From Colwellia sp. 12G3 (GTDB taxonomy: Bacteria; Pseudomonadota; Gammaproteobacteria; Enterobacterales; Alteromonadaceae): DNA of 63,975 bases. The notes beneath the pieces were generated by a model. That model had not been told where the DNA came from, did no database searches, and worked only from the letters and a program-made list of their open reading frames with translations. Location of the stretch: assembly GCF_002836775.1 (NCBI RefSeq), contig NZ_PJAQ01000067.1, positions 1-63,975 of the forward strand. The letters run 5' to 3'. Position 1 is the stretch's first letter. Every line of letters begins with the position of its first letter. The position numbers and the translations under genes were made by a program. Positions 21,367-30,959 of the stretch are shown here, in pieces.

Positions 21367-21969
21367 CTAGCTACCTTTTTCAACTTGACCAAATTCTAAA
21401 TCAACAGGCGTTGAACGACCGAAGATAAGTACTGATACCTTGATACGGTTTTTCTCGTAATCAAGCTCTTCAACCACACCACTAAAGTCAACAAATGGTC
21501 CGTCAATAACACGGATAACTTCACCTGGCTCAAACAATGTCTTAGGCTTAGGCTTATCTGTTTCTTCAAGGCGCTGTAAAATACGGTCTGCTTCTTTTTG
21601 GGTAATTGGTGCTGGACGATCACTCGTACCACCAATAAAACCAAGTACACGCGGTACGCTTTTCACTAAATGCCAAGCATCAACATCCATTTCCATTTGT
21701 ACTAGTACATAACCTGGAAAGAATTTACGAGAACTTTTACGCTTTTGACCAGCGCGCATTTCTACTACTTCTTCAGTAGGAACTAAAATATCACCAAACT
21801 TTTCTTGTAATCCGTGGATTTCAATATGCTCAAGTAATGTTTTTTGAACGCGACCTTCATAACCTGAAAATGCTTGTACTACATACCAACGCAATTTCGG
21901 GTTTAAATTTACTTTCTTTTCTTCGCCTTCAGGAGAGATATTTTCTTCTGACATATTTTCTTCAGACAT
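21367..21969 (-). CDS. nusG: Transcription termination/antitermination protein NusG
   Basis: NusG binds RNA polymerase and couples it to the ribosome (via S10) or to Rho. The product is 200 aa when started at [10 protein letters not shown], 2 nt after the secE stop with AGG upstream. A much longer in-frame extension overlaps secE and is rejected. The N-terminal NGN domain ([23 protein letters not shown]) and the KOW domain ([21 protein letters not shown]) are complete. There is a short acidic N-terminal extension beyond E. coli NusG. Confidence 0.98.
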   Translation of the reverse strand: MSEENMSEENISPEGEEKKVNLNPKLRWYVVQAFSGYEGRVQKTLLEHIEIHGLQEKFGDILVPTEEVVEMRAGQKRKSSRKFFPGYVLVQMEMDVDAWHLVKSVPRVLGFIGGTSDRPAPITQKEADRILQRLEETDKPKPKTLFEPGEVIRVIDGPFVDFSGVVEELDYEKNRIKVSVLIFGRSTPVDLEFGQVEKGS

Positions 21970-21971
21970 AA

Positions 21972-22352
21972 CTAAACCTGCATACCTGTAACTAAACCAA
22001 CTAACCAGAAAAGAACGGAGTCTAATCCCCAAAGTAGTAATGACATCAACAAAGTCACTACTAACACAATACCTGTCGTTTGTACGGCTTCTTGACGTGT
22101 TGGCCAAACAACTTTACGTACTTCAGTACGCGCTTCTTTTGCAAATATAGCGGCATTACGACCTTTTTCAGTTTGTAATGCAATTAAACCAGCAACACCA
22201 ACCATTACTACAACTGCAACGGCTCTAATTAATACTGATTGTTCACCGTAAACGTAATTACCCGCAACAGCACCAGCTAAAAGTAAGAATATAACTCCCC
22301 ACTTTACTGTATCGAAAGAACTGCTTGGTTGCTCTTCTGTACTTGCATTCAT
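21972..22352 (-). CDS. secE: Protein translocase subunit SecE
   Basis: SecE stabilises SecY in the inner-membrane export channel. The 126-aa product has two N-terminal membrane helices (about residues 17-31 and 39-58), the cytoplasmic amphipathic [17 protein letters not shown] segment, and the essential third helix. This is the long, three-helix gammaproteobacterial form. nusG follows after 2 nt and tRNA-Trp precedes it. Confidence 0.97.
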   Translation of the reverse strand: MNASTEEQPSSSFDTVKWGVIFLLLAGAVAGNYVYGEQSVLIRAVAVVVMVGVAGLIALQTEKGRNAAIFAKEARTEVRKVVWPTRQEAVQTTGIVLVVTLLMSLLLWGLDSVLFWLVGLVTGMQV

Positions 22353-22444
22353 AATTCTATTCCGTATTTAAATACTTTCTAATAACACGACTTGTTATAA
22401 CAAGCCGATACAACATACGTAACTTTACCTATGTTTACTCAAAA

Positions 22445-22521
22445 TGGCAGGGGTGGAGAGACTCGAACTCCCAACCATCGGTTTTGGAGACCGCTGTTCT
22501 ACCAATTGGAACTACACCCCT
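22445..22521 (-). tRNA. tRNA-Trp(CCA)
   Basis: A 77-nt cloverleaf: acceptor AGGGGTG pairs with CACCCCT, the anticodon loop is CTCCAAA (anticodon CCA), the T loop is GTTCGAGTC, and the 3' CCA is encoded. It lies about 90 nt upstream of secE, in the same unit. Confidence 0.97.
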
Positions 22522-22607
22522 ACAGATCGCTTATAAAGCAATAGTTACACTTACCGGGTGAATCTTAGTTTTTTGGGAAATAAGAGATACTCGAGAAGTG
22601 AGGCGCT

Positions 22608-22635
22608 ATTATACTCAGCCCAGTGTTTTACTCAA
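22608..22635 (-). promoter_or_regulatory. Promoter of tRNA-Trp-secE-nusG
   Basis: Minus strand TTGAGT (22630-22635), 16-nt spacer, TATAAT (22608-22613), followed by AGCGCC. It lies about 85 nt before tRNA-Trp and after the tufB terminator. Confidence 0.65.
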
Positions 22636-22836
22636 GAAGTATTTGATGTATTGGCTAATATAAGCCGTTTCTCGGTAATAGATCCTGCTAATAGTCAGAA
22701 CATGATTATTTAAAGCGCAATAGCGACCTAATTAAGCACAGCTGAAAAAACACAACCCTTGTCGATACCCACTCATACTTACCAAAGCGTATAAATGATA
22801 ACGTTAACATTGTCTTATCACTGCTAAATTTCACGC

Positions 22837-22862
22837 ACAAAAAAGGCCGCGTTAGCGACCTT
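22837..22862 (-). terminator. Terminator of the tRNA-tufB unit
   Basis: Same hairpin as after tufA: AAGGTCGC-TAAC-GCGGCCTT and a T-run on the minus strand, about 130 nt after the tufB stop. Confidence 0.85.
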
Positions 22863-22925
22863 TCTTAGATATTGATACTTAATTTCTAATATGCATTTGC
22901 TTAGTAACTGATGATTTAACAAAGC

Positions 22926-22962
22926 GTAGGCACGGAGTTGACGTTAGTCAATGAGTACCTAC
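22926..22962 (-). ncRNA. Conserved structured element in the tufB 3' untranslated region
   Basis: Copy of the two-stem element seen at 2232-2268 after tufA; the only nearby difference is one base at 22924. Confidence 0.45.
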
Positions 22963-22991
22963 AACGACGCTAAATCGAAGTTAGTGGCAAG

Positions 22992-24176
22992 TTAAGCAAT
23001 AATTTTAGAAACAACACCAGCACCAACAGTACGACCACCTTCACGGATAGCGAAGCGTAAACCTTCGTCCATCGCTACTGGGTTGATTAGCTCAACAACA
23101 AACTTAAGGTTGTCGCCAGGCATTACCATTTCAACACCTTCAGGAAGCTCTACAGCACCTGTGATATCTGTTGTACGGAAGTAAAACTGTGGACGGTATC
23201 CTTTGAAGAATGGAGTATGACGACCACCTTCATCTTTACTTAGTACGTATACTTCTGATTCGAACTTAGTATGAGGAGAAATTGAACCAGGCTTACATAG
23301 TACTTGACCACGTTCAACATCTTCACGCTTAAGACCACGTAGAAGAACACCACAGTTCTCGCCAGCACGACCTTCGTCAAGAAGCTTACGGAACATTTCA
23401 ACACCAGTACATGTTGATTTTTGTGTATCACGGATACCAACAACTTCTACTTCTTCACCAATTTTGATGATACCACGTTCAACACGACCCGTTACAACAG
23501 TACCACGACCAGCAATTGAGAATACATCTTCGATAGGCATGATGAATGCTCCGTCGATTGCACGCTCTGGCTCTGGAATGTAGTTATCAAGTTGATCAGC
23601 AAGTTCAATGATTTTTGCTTCCCACTTTTCGTCGCCTTGAAGAGCGCCTAAAGCTGAACCTTGAATTACAGGTAAATCATCACCTGGGAAGTCATATTCA
23701 GAAAGAAGTTCACGGATTTCCATTTCTACTAATTCTAATAACTCTTCATCATCAACAACATCACATTTGTTCATGAATACGATGATGTATGGAACACCAA
23801 CTTGACGAGATAATAAGATATGCTCACGTGTTTGTGGCATAGGACCATCTGTAGCAGCAACTACTAAGATAGCGCCATCCATTTGTGCAGCACCAGTGAT
23901 CATGTTTTTGATGTAATCGGCGTGACCAGGACAATCTACGTGTGCGTAGTGACGAACTTCAGTATCGTATTCGATGTGAGAAGTATTGATTGTAATACCA
24001 CGTTCACGCTCTTCAGGAGCATTATCGATTTGTGCGAAATCTTTAACTTCACCACCGTGTACTTTAGTTAATACCGCAGAGATAGCGGCTGTTAACGTTG
24101 TTTTACCGTGATCTACGTGACCGATTGTACCAACATTAACATGCGGTTTTAAACGTTCAAATTTTGCTTTAGCCAT
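22992..24176 (-). CDS. tufB: Elongation factor Tu (copy B)
   Basis: Second EF-Tu gene, 394 aa, same protein as the copy at 2298-3482. It follows four tRNA genes, the ancestral gammaproteobacterial arrangement that gives a tRNA-tufB transcript. GAGGT precedes the ATG. The upstream sequences of the two copies stop matching 8 nt before the ATG, whereas downstream similarity continues for about 165 nt past the stop, through the terminator. Confidence 0.99.
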   Translation of the reverse strand: MAKAKFERLKPHVNVGTIGHVDHGKTTLTAAISAVLTKVHGGEVKDFAQIDNAPEERERGITINTSHIEYDTEVRHYAHVDCPGHADYIKNMITGAAQMDGAILVVAATDGPMPQTREHILLSRQVGVPYIIVFMNKCDVVDDEELLELVEMEIRELLSEYDFPGDDLPVIQGSALGALQGDEKWEAKIIELADQLDNYIPEPERAIDGAFIMPIEDVFSIAGRGTVVTGRVERGIIKIGEEVEVVGIRDTQKSTCTGVEMFRKLLDEGRAGENCGVLLRGLKREDVERGQVLCKPGSISPHTKFESEVYVLSKDEGGRHTPFFKGYRPQFYFRTTDITGAVELPEGVEMVMPGDNLKFVVELINPVAMDEGLRFAIREGGRTVGAGVVSKIIA

Positions 24177-24258
24177 TTTTCAATACCTCTGGGTATAGTA
24201 ATAATTTACTGTTTTAGTGTGCGATTGAGTTTGAGATAAGGATAGATTAATCTAGGAA

Positions 24259-24334
24259 TGGTGCTGATAGGCAGATTCGAACTGCCGACCTCACCCTTAC
24301 CAAGGGTGCGCTCTACCAACTGAGCCATATCAGC
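24259..24334 (-). tRNA. tRNA-Thr(GGT)
   Basis: 76-nt cloverleaf with acceptor GCTGATA/TATCAGC, anticodon loop TTGGTAA (anticodon GGT), T loop GTTCGAATC and encoded CCA. It is the last tRNA before tufB. Confidence 0.97.
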
Positions 24335-24350
24335 ATTCATATACAAAGAT

Positions 24351-24424
24351 TGGAGCGGGCGGCGAGAATCGAACTCGCAGCTTTAGCTTGGAAGGCTAAG
24401 GTATTACCACTATACGACGCCCGC
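24351..24424 (-). tRNA. tRNA-Gly(TCC)
   Basis: 74-nt cloverleaf with acceptor GCGGGCG/CGCCCGC, anticodon loop CTTCCAA (anticodon TCC), T loop GTTCGATTC and encoded CCA. Confidence 0.97.
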
Positions 24425-24488
24425 GTTTTCTATCAGATATCTCTTTTTTTGATTTATGCTTACTTTACAATAAGCATAAGTCGAAATA

Positions 24489-24573
24489 TGGTGGAGGGAG
24501 GTGGATTCGAACCACCGAAGGCTGAGCCGTCAGATTTACAGTCTGATCCCTTTGGCCACTCGGGAACCCCTCC
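24489..24573 (-). tRNA. tRNA-Tyr(GTA)
   Basis: 85-nt class II tRNA with acceptor GGAGGGG, anticodon loop CTGTAAA (anticodon GTA), a long variable arm and encoded CCA. Confidence 0.97.
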
Positions 24574-24633
24574 ACTTTAAGCCTATACCTTTTTCAAGGT
24601 ACCTTATAAAAGCAATGCTTTAATAAGTATTAA

Positions 24634-24709
<76 letters not shown>

Positions 24710-24728
24710 ACTACATTAAGTGGTGCGA

Positions 24729-24757
24729 ATTCTAGTGCAATGTTTTACGCCTTGCAA
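24729..24757 (-). promoter_or_regulatory. Promoter of the tRNA-tufB operon
   Basis: Minus strand TTGCAA (24752-24757), 17-nt spacer, TAGAAT (24729-24734), followed by TCGC. The -10 box, spacer and start of the discriminator resemble the str operon promoter at 7067-7095. Confidence 0.75.
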
Positions 24758-24870
24758 TAGCTAAATTCAAATATTTTGCACTTTTTTCATCTTTATCGTT
24801 TGTTTGATGCTTTTTTATTCAAGGTGAGGTTAATTTTACTGCTAGAGGACTTGTTACTGATGATTAAAGT

Positions 24871-24901
24871 AAAAAATCCGTCATTAAATAATGTCGGATT
24901 T
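24871..24901 (-). terminator. Terminator after the DUF2726 gene
   Basis: AAATCCG/CGGATTT with inner CATT/AATG forms a hairpin followed on the minus strand by TTTTTT, about 107 nt past the stop at 25008. Confidence 0.65.
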
Positions 24902-25007
24902 CTTTATTTTTCGCTATTTCACCTTGAAGCAATTTCAAAGCGAATTCACTTTCGCTAGACTTTTCTTTAAATAATCGTGTTATTCCCTAATTAAAGTCTT
25001 CAATACC

Positions 25008-25691
25008 TTAATGAGATAACGATGTTGCTGGCATTCCACCTAATTGTCCTGCTGACATTTGTGGCATTATTGGTGTTTGCTGTGCAATTTGTGCTCTAGC
25101 CGCTGCTGTCGTTAGTGCGCCAACTGATTTATTTCTTGCTCTTACCATAGGTGCAGGGATGATCCGACCTTTTATTTTTGGTTGAGGCGCAAAGTTAGCC
25201 GCTGACTTACCTAATAGACGGGTATGAATACAAGACCTAATTTCTTCTAGAGTGTAATTAGCTTTTACTTTAATACGAAGATGCGGAATTGAAGCGGCTT
25301 CCAAACTACCACTAACAAACCAGTCTTTTTTAATTTTATAGCCTCGCCCCTGCGTGTCGACTAAATCAATAGCGCCCAGTAACTTCATACTACTGCGATC
25401 GCAAATAACAAAATCTAAATACTTAGTTTCAGCACTTTTTGCAGCAGTTTGACTAGCACGACTTGATACACCATTACGTATAGTCACCACATCACTAAGC
25501 CTGACGCGATTTAATACACGATATTTTGCGCCCAAGGCTTGCTCAACCAGGTTTTGAAAGTTTTTTTCTGCGGGAGTAAAGATTGCCTTTTTACTATCAA
25601 AAGGAAAAGGAAAGCTATTGTCATTTAAGCGACTTGCTAGCACAGCAACGATTACCACTAAGGTAATTAAGGCAAATAATATCAGTTCCAT
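25008..25691 (-). CDS. Membrane-anchored DUF2726 protein
   Basis: The product is 227 aa when started at the ATG preceded by AGGAGA; a start seven codons upstream lacks such a site. One N-terminal membrane helix (MELILFALITLVVIVAVLA) is followed by a DUF2726 domain, with FTPAEKNFQNLVEQAL and YLDFVICDRSSMKLLGAIDL. DUF2726 proteins have a restriction-endonuclease-like or topoisomerase-associated fold, but their job is unknown. The tail is rich in Ala, Gln, Pro and Met and looks disordered. It appears to be a single-gene unit. Confidence 0.7.
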   Translation of the reverse strand: MELILFALITLVVIVAVLASRLNDNSFPFPFDSKKAIFTPAEKNFQNLVEQALGAKYRVLNRVRLSDVVTIRNGVSSRASQTAAKSAETKYLDFVICDRSSMKLLGAIDLVDTQGRGYKIKKDWFVSGSLEAASIPHLRIKVKANYTLEEIRSCIHTRLLGKSAANFAPQPKIKGRIIPAPMVRARNKSVGALTTAAARAQIAQQTPIMPQMSAGQLGGMPATSLSH

Positions 25692-25969
25692 ATACTTCTC
25701 CTGTAATACCAACCAGCCTCATTGAATGCTAAGCACTTAATCAGCGCAAATGGTATAGTTCAAATTCTTGACGCTTTTCTCTATTTCAAAGAATAAACGC
25801 ACTACTTGAGTTGAATTAAGCAGAATGTGTGCCAAAAATTGATATGACGAGAATATTTACAAAGAGGGGAATTATTTACTATTACTTGAGTGTAATTGAT
25901 ATTAACGCAGATGTTTATTTAAGAAATAGATGCAGCGTGAAAAACTGCACCTATATAAGGTATAACTAT

Positions 25970-26614
25970 TTAAGCAGGGTATTTTTCTTCTAACGCTTGA
26001 TATAATTGCTGTTGAAAGTCTTCCGCACCGGGATCTAACGTAGTTACTAGTTTTGCTAACACTTCATTATCTTCTTCGCCGTGCCATACTTTACTATAGC
26101 TACCATCTTTATAACCGTGGTCTTGACGGAAAAAGTTTAGTGTATTTTTACCTACGTACTGCCTGAATAGTTCATCTAGGTCCATATTCATTAATGACAT
26201 ACAATCAGCTAACGCTTTAGCATCGAAGGCTTTACCTGTAACAGCTGCTGACGCTAAATTTTCTAGCGCTACTTTAAAGTCACTTTCTGCGGTACCTTGG
26301 TGTAATTCTTTAGCAAGTTCTTTGGCAATTAATTCTGCGCTATCACCAGACATTAAACGTAAACTCAAACCAAAGTGAAAAATGTCAACCAGTTCTAATT
26401 GTACTTGAGCGATGTCAATCTCTTGGTGTTTCCACCACTTCCAACCGTGATGATCTAACATCTCAGCACATTCAACCCAAATTGCGCGATACCACTCATA
26501 GCCATTGTTACGCCATGTATCACTAACACGACTGTTCATCGCATCTTGCATGATTAACATTTGGCTAATTTGTTTTTCGGCTATAGAAAGTGCGGTTGAT
26601 AGTTTTTCGCTCAT
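25970..26614 (-). CDS. All-alpha dimeric dUTPase-like protein
   Basis: Started at MSEKLSTALS the product is 214 aa. It contains EWYRAIWVECAEMLDHHGWKWWK and LELVDIFHFGLSL, the metal-binding E..E(12-28)E..D pattern of the all-alpha NTP pyrophosphohydrolases (dUTPase_2/MazG superfamily). The GWKWW element is typical of the dimeric dUTPase branch. The expected reaction is dUTP to dUMP and PPi, limiting uracil in DNA. Substrate specificity is inferred from the motif only. It is a separate gene with stretches lacking ORFs on both sides. Confidence 0.7.
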   Translation of the reverse strand: MSEKLSTALSIAEKQISQMLIMQDAMNSRVSDTWRNNGYEWYRAIWVECAEMLDHHGWKWWKHQEIDIAQVQLELVDIFHFGLSLRLMSGDSAELIAKELAKELHQGTAESDFKVALENLASAAVTGKAFDAKALADCMSLMNMDLDELFRQYVGKNTLNFFRQDHGYKDGSYSKVWHGEEDNEVLAKLVTTLDPGAEDFQQQLYQALEEKYPA

Positions 26615-26717
26615 GTTTTTCTCAAATAATAATGTTAGTACCGTTATTTTGCCGCAGCTGATAGCTTGTGACAAGTAATTGCTGCGTGTTTTACTGAAAG
26701 AACCGAATGCAACATCG

Positions 26718-27752
26718 TTAACTAAATAACTTCTTCCTTACCATAGCTCGGTAAGCTTTTGGCGTTAAACTCAAATATTGTTTAAAGAGACGCGTCAAGT
26801 GTCCTTGATCTTGATAGCCCACCTGATCGGCTATTTCTTGAATAGTTAGGTTACTAGATGACAATAATTCTTTGGCTGTTTCTATTCTCAATTGTTGCCA
26901 ATATTGAGTTGCTCTAACACCTGTCGCGACTTTAAATCGACGGGTAAACGAACGTTGACTCATTCCAAATTGCTCGGCAATTTCAGTCAGGGTTAATTCT
27001 GTATTTAAATTAGTGCGTAACCAGAATTGAATTTCTGCAATTAATTCGTCTGCATGTCTATCACCTGAGCCTTCTAAATAACGTTGTTCTTCATAAGGTT
27101 TACGGATTTCATGGGAAAAATTTCGCTCTACATTTTGTGCTGCTGCTTTTCCATAGTGCTGGGCAATAAGATGGACAATAATATCGGCTAATGCATTCAA
27201 ACTAGCCGCACAATATATCCGTTCTGATTGGGTAATAAAAAAATCTGGCTTTAAGTCGACTTGTGGGTAATCTCGCTTAAATTGGTCAACGTAATGCCAA
27301 TGTGTCGTCGCTGAATGATTATCTAATAAACCCGATTCAGCCAAAAAGCATACGCCGGTACCCACACCAATTAACGTACTACCTTGCTGCCAACACTGTT
27401 TTAACCAAGCCACAAGCTTTTGATGACTTTTAAGTACCGGCCGTGGATTACGCCATAAACTCGGTACAATAATAATATCGGGTAGTGTAGAGGTAACAGA
27501 TGATTCACCATCAAGGGTAATATCAGCAACCATAGTAATGCCTGCTCGGGATTTTATACTGACAGAAGATTCACTCAAGAACTGCGTAGTGAGTTTTAAT
27601 ACCGATTTATCATAACGTCGAGCAAAAGCTTCACCGGCGAGTAACATCTCTACCGGTAAGGTAATACCCGTTGCCAAAACGTGAGGGTAAATCAGTAAAT
27701 TCACCGTTAGCTTATCTACTAAATTATCTTTTTTTATTAGCTTATTAGGCAT
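26718..27752 (-). CDS. GlxA-type AraC-family transcriptional regulator
   Basis: The 344-aa product joins an N-terminal DJ-1/PfpI-like domain (about residues 15-190; VNLLIYPHVLATGITLPVE, IGVGTGVCFLAESGLL at the nucleophile-elbow position with Cys) to a C-terminal AraC helix-turn-helix pair (LTLTEIAEQFGMSQRSFTRR, LTIQEIADQVGYQDQGHLTR). GAGGAGG precedes the ATG. It lies back to back with fabY across about 150 nt and could control it, though members of this family respond to many metabolites; the effector is unknown. Confidence 0.85.
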   Translation of the reverse strand: MPNKLIKKDNLVDKLTVNLLIYPHVLATGITLPVEMLLAGEAFARRYDKSVLKLTTQFLSESSVSIKSRAGITMVADITLDGESSVTSTLPDIIIVPSLWRNPRPVLKSHQKLVAWLKQCWQQGSTLIGVGTGVCFLAESGLLDNHSATTHWHYVDQFKRDYPQVDLKPDFFITQSERIYCAASLNALADIIVHLIAQHYGKAAAQNVERNFSHEIRKPYEEQRYLEGSGDRHADELIAEIQFWLRTNLNTELTLTEIAEQFGMSQRSFTRRFKVATGVRATQYWQQLRIETAKELLSSSNLTIQEIADQVGYQDQGHLTRLFKQYLSLTPKAYRAMVRKKLFS

Positions 27753-27902
27753 CACACCTCCTCAACCAGTCATTTATGGCCATTATTACATATTATAAGG
27801 CTATTTTGGCTTATTATTATTTTTAAGAAACATTAGAATAGTTACCATCTAACGCAATATCACTATGTTGCTTTTATTCAAATTCTTTAAGTTGGCTATT
27901 AC

Positions 27903-29798
27903 ATGACACGTTTACCTTTAATTATTGGCATGGGCGGTATTAATGCTTCAGGTCGTACCTCATTTCATCAAGGTTTTCGCCGTATAGTCATCGACAAATT
28001 AAATGCACAAGCACGCCAAGAGACTTTTGTTGGTCTAGCCAGTTTAATGAAACTCGTCAGCAATCAAGAGGGGTCTTTAGTTGATGTAGAAGGTAATACT
28101 ATTTTACCTACTGAGATAGAAGCGAAACTTGGTAAGCAAATTCTTGCGGGTACATTAATTCGTAAAATTGAAAAGAATCATTTTGATCCTGATGCAACTC
28201 ACTGGCATCAAAAAATGAACATTACCCCAACAGATAAACATATTACCTTTGAATTACGTACTAAAGAGCTACCTAAGCCTGTCCCCAGTTCATGGGTAGT
28301 CACTGATTTGGGTGAAGGTCGTGTATCCGTTGAAATTCCTGACGAATTAACGATTACCCATGACTCCTATCGTGACAATCCAATTAAAGCTGCGGGGCAG
28401 TTTCCAACAGGATTCGAACCCGCCAAACTGTATAACAGCCGTTACCAACCGCGTGGTTTACAAGCAACAATTTTTGCTGCGACTGATGCTATTCGTTCTA
28501 CTGGATTAGAGTGGGATGCCATCTTAGACAAAATTAGTCCTGATGAAGTAGGTACTTATTCAGCGTCAATCGCAGGTCAAATGCATGACGAAGGCTTTGG
28601 TGGCTTAATTAAAAGCCGTTTAACGGGCTCTCGTGTCAGCACTAAGCAGTTAGCCCTTGGCTTGAACACTATGTCTACTGATTTTATCAATGCTTATGTA
28701 ACCGGTAATGTTGGTACAACTTTTACTAGCTCTGGTGCTTGTGCAACATTCTTATATAACTTACGCGCAGCAGTGCATGACATGGAGGCGGGTCGTACCC
28801 GTGTAGCCATTGTAGGTAGTAGTGAAGCGGCTATCACACCAGAGATGATTGAAGGCTTTGGCAACATGAGTGCACTAGCCAATGAAGAAGGGCTAAAGAG
28901 ACTTGATGGAACCGATACTGCAGATCATCGCCGTACTAGTCGTCCGTTTGGTAAAAATTGTGGTTTCACTATAGGTGAAGGCGCACAATTTGTTGTCTTA
29001 ATGGATGATGCCCTTGCGTTAGAAATGGGTGCAAAAATACTTGGCTCAGTTGCCGACGTATTCATTAATGCCGACGGTTATAAAAAATCAATTACGGCGC
29101 CAGGCCCTGGCAACTATATTACCATGGCAAAATCAGTGGCTTTAGCAGAACAAGTGCTTGGTAAAGAAGCATTACAAGAGCGTAGCTTTATTTTGGCGCA
29201 TGGTTCAAGTACTCCACAAAATCGCGTCACTGAGTCATTAATTTACCATAAAATAGCAGAATGCTTTAACATCGAAAATTGGCCTGTAGCGGCACCTAAA
29301 GCTTATGTTGGTCATACACTTGGCCCAGCCAGTGGCGATCAAATGGCGATGGCTTTAGGTGTTTTCAGCGATAACATTATGCCGGGTATTACCACTATTG
29401 ATGAAGTCGCTGAAGATGTTCATAACGAGCACCTTAACATTGCCACTGAGCATTGGCACTGCCCTGATATGGACATCGCTTTTATCAACTCAAAAGGCTT
29501 TGGTGGCAATAATGCAACAGCAACAATTTTTTCTCCAAAAGTAAGTTTAAGCATGATGGCAAAACGTTATGGCGCAGAGGCAATGGAAGCATATCAACAA
29601 AAACTGGTTGCTGTAGAGCAAGCGCAGCAAGTTTATCGTGATAATGCTAATAACGGCCAATTCGATTTAATTTATAAGTTTGGTGAAGGTTTGATTAATG
29701 AGGCTGACATTGAATTAACTAGCGATAGCTTAACATTCGCTGAATTCAAGAATAGTATCGCACTACCGAGTAAAAATCCGTTTGATGATATGGTCTAG
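27903..29798 (+). CDS. fabY: Initiating beta-ketoacyl-ACP synthase FabY
   Basis: FabY was described in Pseudomonas aeruginosa as the condensing enzyme that starts fatty-acid synthesis from acetyl-CoA and malonyl-ACP in place of FabH. The 631-aa product matches it in length and plan. It begins RLPLIIGMGGINASGRTSFH, has the nucleophile in SGACATFLYNL (Cys280), and the catalytic histidines in AHGSSTPQNRVTES and AYVGHTLGPASGDQ, followed by NSKGFGGNNATA. It is monocistronic and divergent from the GlxA-type regulator. Confidence 0.88.
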   Translation: MTRLPLIIGMGGINASGRTSFHQGFRRIVIDKLNAQARQETFVGLASLMKLVSNQEGSLVDVEGNTILPTEIEAKLGKQILAGTLIRKIEKNHFDPDATHWHQKMNITPTDKHITFELRTKELPKPVPSSWVVTDLGEGRVSVEIPDELTITHDSYRDNPIKAAGQFPTGFEPAKLYNSRYQPRGLQATIFAATDAIRSTGLEWDAILDKISPDEVGTYSASIAGQMHDEGFGGLIKSRLTGSRVSTKQLALGLNTMSTDFINAYVTGNVGTTFTSSGACATFLYNLRAAVHDMEAGRTRVAIVGSSEAAITPEMIEGFGNMSALANEEGLKRLDGTDTADHRRTSRPFGKNCGFTIGEGAQFVVLMDDALALEMGAKILGSVADVFINADGYKKSITAPGPGNYITMAKSVALAEQVLGKEALQERSFILAHGSSTPQNRVTESLIYHKIAECFNIENWPVAAPKAYVGHTLGPASGDQMAMALGVFSDNIMPGITTIDEVAEDVHNEHLNIATEHWHCPDMDIAFINSKGFGGNNATATIFSPKVSLSMMAKRYGAEAMEAYQQKLVAVEQAQQVYRDNANNGQFDLIYKFGEGLINEADIELTSDSLTFAEFKNSIALPSKNPFDDMV

Positions 29799-29850
29799 TC
29801 TTAGCCACTAAAGTGAAAGCGTGCCAAATTGGTATGCTTTCAGCTTATTA

Positions 29851-30009
29851 TATACCCGTTCCACTTGAAGATGCAGTTTCAGAGCGAAGCTAGCAAATAA
29901 GATCAAGGCGCGATACGCTGATAATGGTTATTCCCTTATCGAGTAGTGCAACGCAGGACTGGTTTTCTAGCTTAGCTCCCTACGGGCATCTTGAAGTAGA
30001 GCGGGTATA
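29851..30009. mobile_element. Miniature inverted-repeat element, copy 1
   Basis: 159 nt with terminal inverted repeats of 24 nt (three mismatches) that start TATACCCG at each end and finish at AAGATGC. The inside contains AATGGTTATTCCCTTATCG and further self-complementary words, so the whole unit can fold back. It carries no gene. It shares ends and internal motif with the element at 50724-50990. Confidence 0.7.
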
Positions 30010-30083
30010 GGCATTACCTTTTAATACAAAACCGAGTCATTTACCTCTGGCTTTAGCTTCTTCCAGCAAAGATAGGCAAATAT

Positions 30084-30959
30084 ATGACTCGGCTATGCAT
30101 AATCCTAATTACCTTACTATCGCTAGTAGCCTTCGCTGCTAATTCACTGATAACCCGCTTTGCTTTGGAAAAAACGTCCATAGATGAAGCAAGTTTCATT
30201 ATGATTAGGGTCGTTTCTGGTGCACTTTTCTTGTGGTTATATTTAACCTTTAAAAATAATAATAAGGCATACAAAGCTGGAACATGGCTTGCCGCTTTTG
30301 CCTTGTTTATTTATGCGGTTAGTTTTACCTATGGGTACGGATTAATTGCTGCTGGCACTGGAGCGCTATTGCTCTTTGGGGCAGTACAAATCACCATGAC
30401 CATTGTCGGTTACCGCGAAGGTGAACGACTTAATATTATACAGATGGCGGGGTTCGTTCTTGCACTGATTGGACTGGTAATATTAATGCTACCAGGCATA
30501 AGTTCACCTTCCTTTATGGGCGCATTCTTGATGTGTATCTCAGGAGTAGCTTGGAGTATTTATACTTTACAAGGAAGAGGGGCAAGTGACCCAGCAGCGA
30601 CTACTGCCGGGAATTTTATAAAAGCGGCCCCCATGGCAATACTGCTGTGGTTTATAGTTTACCTATCAACAAACAACACCATCAATTTAGCAACCGACGG
30701 CGTTATTTATGCACTGCTGTCAGGTATTATCACCTCAGGTATTGGCTACATTATTTGGTATAGTGTTTTACCTGAACTCAAAGCTACTCAAGCTGCTATT
30801 GTGCAACTAAGTGTGCCATTATTAGTCACTTTAGCAGGTGCAATAATTCTTAATGAAGCCATCACAATGCGTATAATACTCGCTTCTACGGCTATACTAC
30901 TCGGCACAATTTTGGTGCTAACGTTCAAAAAACCCAGCAAAAACCTAACAAATAAGTAG
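30084..30959 (+). CDS. DMT-superfamily (EamA) transporter
   Basis: The 291-aa product is almost wholly hydrophobic with about ten membrane helices arranged as two EamA repeats (residues about 1-137 and 150-285). These proteins usually export metabolites such as amino acids; the substrate cannot be told from sequence. The cytoplasmic C-terminus is short and basic (FKKPSKNLTNK). It stands alone between a miniature element and a long non-coding stretch. Confidence 0.85.
   Translation: MTRLCIILITLLSLVAFAANSLITRFALEKTSIDEASFIMIRVVSGALFLWLYLTFKNNNKAYKAGTWLAAFALFIYAVSFTYGYGLIAAGTGALLLFGAVQITMTIVGYREGERLNIIQMAGFVLALIGLVILMLPGISSPSFMGAFLMCISGVAWSIYTLQGRGASDPAATTAGNFIKAAPMAILLWFIVYLSTNNTINLATDGVIYALLSGIITSGIGYIIWYSVLPELKATQAAIVQLSVPLLVTLAGAIILNEAITMRIILASTAILLGTILVLTFKKPSKNLTNK

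Larger units (their letters stand above)
22522..22991. other. tufB-tRNA-Trp intergenic region
   Basis: It contains the tufB 3' element (22926-22962), the tufB terminator (22837-22862) and the tRNA-Trp promoter. Positions 22826-22991 are the part duplicated after tufA. No gene is seen. Confidence 0.7.

Noticed and set aside
21367..22107. Long NusG form of 246 aa
   Set aside because: The extra 46 residues overlap secE in another frame and have no NusG similarity; the ATG 2 nt after the secE stop is better.
24350..24580. 76-codon frame on the plus strand through tRNA-Gly and tRNA-Tyr
   Set aside because: It is the reverse complement of two tRNA genes; frames such as this are a well-known annotation artefact.
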